64,000 nucleotides of DNA from Pirellulaceae bacterium. GTDB lineage: Bacteria; Planctomycetota; Planctomycetia; Pirellulales; Pirellulaceae. Below the pieces are notes generated by a model, which did not search any database, had not been told where the DNA came from, and saw only the letters and a program-made list of their open reading frames with translations. The stretch is taken from assembly GCA_019636385.1 (NCBI GenBank), contig JAHBXT010000004.1, positions 186,001 to 250,000 on the forward strand, given 5' to 3'. Numbering within the stretch: the first letter of the stretch is position 1; each line of letters starts with the position of its first letter. Below are positions 60,144 to 64,000 of this stretch, piece by piece. The position numbers and the translations under genes were made by a program.

Positions 60144-63100
60144 ATGCTCAATAGTCTCATCCGGTTTTCACTCCAACATCGACTGCTGGTTTTGGCCGTG
60201 GCTAGTCTGCTGGTTGGTGTTGGTAGTTGGCAGGTGTGGCGATTGCCAGTGGATGTCTTTCCGGATCTTAACCGACCTCGAGTTGTGATTATGATCGAGG
60301 CACCTGGCCTAGCGCCTGAAGAGGTCGAGTCGCTGATTACGCTACCCATTGAAACAGCGATTAATGGAGCCAGCGGCGTAGAAGCTGTCCGCAGTTCATC
60401 GAGTGTTGGCATCTCTGTGGTGTACGTTGAATTCGGGTATGGAACCGACATCTACACTGATCGTCAGATTGTCAACGAGCGGCTGCAGATGGTTCAAGAC
60501 AAACTACCTGCGGGTATTCAACCTCAACTGGCTCCCATTTCGTCCATCATGGGTCAAGTTCTGATGCTGGGCATGTGGAGTGACGATGCCAGCGTTTCAC
60601 CAATGGAGTTGAGAACTCTGGCCGACTGGACACTGCGGCAAAGAATTCTAACCATTCCCGGCGTTTCCCAAGTGTTCACGATGGGAGGCGAGCGCAAGCA
60701 GTTTCAGGTCTTGGTCAATCTGGATTCCATGACGCAGCTGGGCGTTACCCTGGACCAGATTGAATCTGCCGTGCAGGCCACGAACGAGAATGGTACGGGC
60801 GGATACCTAGATCGCCAGGGGCCGAATGAACTGTTGGTGCGTTCGCTGGGCAGATTGGTTTCGATCGACGACCTTGCCGAAGTCCCCGTCGCACACCGCA
60901 ACGGTCGAGCCATTCTGCTGGCTCAGGTAGCTGAGATTCGCGAAGGGGCACAAATCAAACGCGGCGATAGTTCGGCCTTCGTCAGAACCGGTTCGGAACC
61001 CGCCTTTAGCGGTGGTCCCGCAGTCATTCTGACCATCAACAAGCAATCGGGTGCTGATACCCGCTTCGTAACCAATGCGATTTTGCAGGCCATCGAGGAA
61101 TTAAAGCCAACTTTCCCCAATGGCGTCCACATTGAGCCGACCTATTCGCAGAAGGCGTTCATCGACCGAGCCATCGCCAATGTTGAAGAGGCGCTGCGCG
61201 ATGGAGCCATTTTGGTAATAGTCATCCTCTTGCTGTTCCTAATGAATTGGCGCACGACGCTCATTACACTGACCGCCATTCCGCTGTCGCTGGTGATGAC
61301 GGCTATCGTGTTTGCGGGATTTGGACTATCGATCAATACCATGACGCTCGGCGGCATCGCTGTGGCGATGGGTGAATTGGTAGACGACGCCATTGTGGAT
61401 GTGGAGAATATTTTTCGCCGCTTACGAGAAAACCGCTTGGCTGGAAGCAGACTGCCTCCACTGTTAGTCGTGTTTCGTGCCAGCAGCGAAGTTCGCCGAT
61501 CGATCGTCTTCAGCACCATGATCGTGATTCTGGTATTCGTTCCGCTGTTTGCACTCAGCGGCATGGAGGGCAAGCTGTTCGCCCCGCTGGGAATTGCCTA
61601 CATCGTCTCCATCGTATCATCGCTTATTGTGTCGTTGACCGTTACGCCCGTATTGTCATTTTGGTTGCTGGGTGGTCAGCGCGGTGCGCATGATCATGAC
61701 AGTCTGCTGCTCAGAGCAGTGAAATGGCTGGGCGCCCGGGTCATTCGCTTCAGTCTGGCATTTCCCTGGCAAAACTTAGCGGTGACGGCCTTCTTGGTGG
61801 CGTTGGCGGCTGTGTTCTTATCTAGAGTGGAACGTGACTTCCTACCTCCCTTTAATGAAGGCACCATCCAGCTGAATGTCATCATGCCGCCTGGAACTTC
61901 GCTGGCGGCATCAAACGACATTTGCCGCACTGTTGAACACTCGCTGCAGCAATTGCCCGATGTTCAAAAATTTGCTCGCCGCACTGGGCGAGCTGAACTG
62001 GACGAACATGCCGAGGGGGTCCATCTATCCGAGTTCTTGATTGAAATGGACCCGGTGTCGGAACTCTCGCGCGACCAGCAGTTGCAGGCGATTCGACAGG
62101 CCATGGATCAGATTCCCGGTATCGTGACGGCCACCGAGCAACCGATCGCTCATTTGATTTCTCACATGCTGTCAGGTGTCAAAGCACAGGTAGGGGTCAA
62201 ACTGTTTGGCGATGACCTGGATGTGCTGCGCAACAAAGCTGAGCAGATTAAGGTAGCAATGCAGGGCGTTTCGGGCGTTACCGACCTGTTGGTGGAACCA
62301 CAAGTAATCGTTCCTCAGTTGCGCATCGAATTAGACCGGCACTTGCTATCGCAACACGGATTGAGCGTGGCCGAAGTCAATCGCTATATTCAGACCGCCA
62401 TGAATGGATCGTTGGTTTCCGAAGTGCTGGATGGGATGCGGACCTTTGATTTGGTGGTTCGCCTGCAAGACAGTTATCGCGAGGACATCGCTGGACTGAG
62501 ACGCTTGCCCGTGTATCTGCCAGATGGCGGAGTTATACCTCTATCGAGCGTTGCCAAAATCTACGAGTCAGGCGGCCCCAACACGATCAATCGTGACAAC
62601 GTACGTCGCCGAATAGTCATTCAGTGCAACGTTAAAGATCGGGGAGTTGTTGACGTCGTCCAAGATATTCAACAAGCCATTGCACCAGTAGTAGCAAGTT
62701 TACCAGCCGGCTATTATCCAACCTATGAAGGTCAGTTCCAAAGCCAGCAGTCTGCCAGTCGTGCTATCAGCGTATTGTTTGTGATGGCCCTGATTGGCGT
62801 GTTCTTGGTGCTCTACACCCTGTTTGGCACCGTCAATTTGTCGTTGCAAGTGATGGCTGCGCTGCCTATGGCGTTCATTGGCGCGGTCATAGCGCTGGTC
62901 ATCACCGGCCAGACGATAACCATCGCTGCCATGGTGGGGTTCATCTCGTTGGCCGGAATCGCTTCCCGTAACGGAGTACTACTGCTGCAGCACTACTTGC
63001 ACTTGGTTCAGCATGAGGGCGAACAGTTCACCAAGTCGATGATCGTGCGTGCAGGTCTGGAGCGCTTAGCGCCGGTGTTGATGACAGCCCTGACGGCTGG

Positions 63101-63347
63101 CATCGCGCTGGTGCCGCTGGTGATGGCGGCCGGTCAGCCGGGTAAGGAGATTCTTTATCCGGTGGCCACAGTCATTGTGGGTGGCGTCATTAGCTCGACA
63201 TTATTGGATTTCTTCGTGCACCCCGCACTATTTTGGCTGTTCGGTATTCGTGCCGCCCAGCGTGTCTTGCAGAAATCGCTACAGCCAATCGTACTGGATG
63301 ATCTGCCGGCAACAGCCACCGAACCAGCCGGTAAGCTCAGTCACTGA
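60144..63347 (+). CDS. CusA/CzcA-type heavy-metal RND efflux pump
   Basis: This 1067-residue inner-membrane pump belongs to the HME branch of the RND superfamily. The N-terminal helix, periplasmic PN domain (RLPVDVFPDLNRPRVVIMIE), TM4 proton-relay segment (GELVDDAIVDVEN, with paired Asp), and second half (FLPPFNEGTIQLNVIMPPGT) are in order. Twelve transmembrane helices are expected. TM10-12 include MALIGVFLVLYTLFGTVNLS and ISLAGIASRNGVLLLQHYLH. It is 11 bp after the adaptor gene, so the genes form one operon. Whether it exports Cu/Ag, Zn/Co/Cd or another metal cannot be read from this sequence. Confidence 0.93.
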   Translation: MLNSLIRFSLQHRLLVLAVASLLVGVGSWQVWRLPVDVFPDLNRPRVVIMIEAPGLAPEEVESLITLPIETAINGASGVEAVRSSSSVGISVVYVEFGYGTDIYTDRQIVNERLQMVQDKLPAGIQPQLAPISSIMGQVLMLGMWSDDASVSPMELRTLADWTLRQRILTIPGVSQVFTMGGERKQFQVLVNLDSMTQLGVTLDQIESAVQATNENGTGGYLDRQGPNELLVRSLGRLVSIDDLAEVPVAHRNGRAILLAQVAEIREGAQIKRGDSSAFVRTGSEPAFSGGPAVILTINKQSGADTRFVTNAILQAIEELKPTFPNGVHIEPTYSQKAFIDRAIANVEEALRDGAILVIVILLLFLMNWRTTLITLTAIPLSLVMTAIVFAGFGLSINTMTLGGIAVAMGELVDDAIVDVENIFRRLRENRLAGSRLPPLLVVFRASSEVRRSIVFSTMIVILVFVPLFALSGMEGKLFAPLGIAYIVSIVSSLIVSLTVTPVLSFWLLGGQRGAHDHDSLLLRAVKWLGARVIRFSLAFPWQNLAVTAFLVALAAVFLSRVERDFLPPFNEGTIQLNVIMPPGTSLAASNDICRTVEHSLQQLPDVQKFARRTGRAELDEHAEGVHLSEFLIEMDPVSELSRDQQLQAIRQAMDQIPGIVTATEQPIAHLISHMLSGVKAQVGVKLFGDDLDVLRNKAEQIKVAMQGVSGVTDLLVEPQVIVPQLRIELDRHLLSQHGLSVAEVNRYIQTAMNGSLVSEVLDGMRTFDLVVRLQDSYREDIAGLRRLPVYLPDGGVIPLSSVAKIYESGGPNTINRDNVRRRIVIQCNVKDRGVVDVVQDIQQAIAPVVASLPAGYYPTYEGQFQSQQSASRAISVLFVMALIGVFLVLYTLFGTVNLSLQVMAALPMAFIGAVIALVITGQTITIAAMVGFISLAGIASRNGVLLLQHYLHLVQHEGEQFTKSMIVRAGLERLAPVLMTALTAGIALVPLVMAAGQPGKEILYPVATVIVGGVISSTLLDFFVHPALFWLFGIRAAQRVLQKSLQPIVLDDLPATATEPAGKLSH

Positions 63348-63523
63348 TGCGCAACTGCTCACACGAAGCTCTACTGATTCTAGTAGCAGGCCCTCGCCAG
63401 TCGAATTTACTGCAAGTGAACCACAATGGCTGCATTCAGAATTTTTTTGGGTATCACAAAACGGGTGCCGATAGCTTGCTCGACTCACTCCACACCAACT
63501 AAATCTGACAAAGGGTCTTTCTA

Positions 63524-64000
63524 ATGAAGATTATGGCAATTGTTATGATTCTACTTACCCTGACTGCAGTTCTCGGCTGCAATTCGGCTACTGTCAGTAG
63601 CTCTGACGTTAGCTTGCAGACTTCCTCAAGCTCAGGGGGGCATACTCATGACCACCCCAGCCACGGACCTCATCATGGCGATTTGATTGAGTTGGGCAAT
63701 GAAGAATTTCACGCCGAGTTAGTTCACGACGATCACACTGTCACGATCTATATCCTGGATGGCACGGCCAAAAATAGTGTGGCTATCGACGCACCGGAGG
63801 TCGTCATCAACTTGACGCTCAACGGTCAACCTGCACAATTCAAGTTAGCTGCCAATCCTGACAGCGCCGACCCCGAGGGCAAATCATCGCGATTTGTCAT
63901 CGCCAGCACGGACTTGATCGGCAGCCTGGAGCGCAGTTTTGCGCGTCCTAAGCTGGCGGTCATCATCAATGGCACAGCCTATCGCGGCGACATCAAACAC
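63524..64000 (+). CDS. His-rich periplasmic lipoprotein (3' end outside the window)
   Basis: This frame is open from the ATG at 63524 to the last base (159 codons seen). The start is preceded by AAAGGG (63510-63515). The signal MKIMAIVMILLTLTAVLGC ends in a lipobox (LGC, Cys19). A Ser-rich linker leads to a His-rich segment (HTHDHPSHGPHHGD, about 40-53), followed by a beta-rich domain (EEFHAELVHDDHTVTIYIL, VVINLTLNGQPAQFKLAANP). It is probably a metal-binding lipoprotein of the efflux cluster. Full length and stop are not visible. Confidence 0.8.
   Translation, partial: MKIMAIVMILLTLTAVLGCNSATVSSSDVSLQTSSSSGGHTHDHPSHGPHHGDLIELGNEEFHAELVHDDHTVTIYILDGTAKNSVAIDAPEVVINLTLNGQPAQFKLAANPDSADPEGKSSRFVIASTDLIGSLERSFARPKLAVIINGTAYRGDIKH

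Overview
The window looks like a chromosomal segment of a Gram-negative-type member of the Planctomycetes, most probably a Pirellulaceae-like bacterium. This is inferred from gene content and protein style, not from a marker gene. Outer-membrane functions (LpxK, an Mla-type lipid transport set), DAP synthesis (DapF) and a flagellar export/regulation block sit beside features common in that group: long Ser/Gln-rich membrane proteins, Pro/Tyr-rich secreted proteins, a single-chain glycyl-tRNA synthetase, a histone-like Lys/Ala tail, short scattered operons and many palindromic intergenic repeats. No rRNA, tRNA, CRISPR array, prophage or intact insertion sequence was recognised.

Layout. 1-8.8 kb, mostly minus strand: UbiB-type kinase, two exported/membrane proteins of unknown function, a GGDEF protein, a mini BON-domain protein, then uxaA-like and lpxK. 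8.9-13.9 kb, plus strand: a giant Ser/Gln-rich membrane protein, larB, maf. 14.2-18.7 kb, minus strand: flhA-flhF-(small membrane protein)-fliA. 19.2-25.4 kb: queG, a secreted protein, xseA, a DUF374 acyltransferase, dapF, trmD. 25.5-28.6 kb: mlaE-mlaF-mlaD-like operon. 29.3-36.1 kb, minus strand: nusA-infB-rbfA, a HhH-GPD-like protein with a histone-like tail, yebC. 36.5-38.2 kb: a ketosynthase-fold protein lacking its catalytic residues, preceded by a stand-alone RNA polymerase alpha-CTD protein. 38.5-45.4 kb: UvrD/PcrA helicase, rpmE, prfA-prmC, glyS. 45.8-50.5 kb: a ribose-type sugar ABC transporter whose ATPase and permease genes are separated by a decayed PIN-toxin gene, its intact partner ORF and a hairpin repeat. 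50.6-55.9 kb: MoxR/ChlI-like ATPase, VWA protein and a PHP-domain metallohydrolase. 56.2-64 kb: a CusCBA-like heavy-metal efflux operon with Cys/His-rich accessory proteins; the last gene runs off the window.

Most notable: (i) the ketosynthase with Cys-His-His changed to Glu-Gln-Asn next to a free alpha-CTD; (ii) the endonuclease III-fold protein lacking the catalytic Lys and Fe-S cysteines, fused to an H1-like tail; (iii) a 185-bp MITE-like long-hairpin repeat in three copies; (iv) a PIN-toxin pseudogene with four frameshifts and a nonsense codon beside an intact partner; (v) several families of short palindromic repeats, one forming part of a coding sequence.
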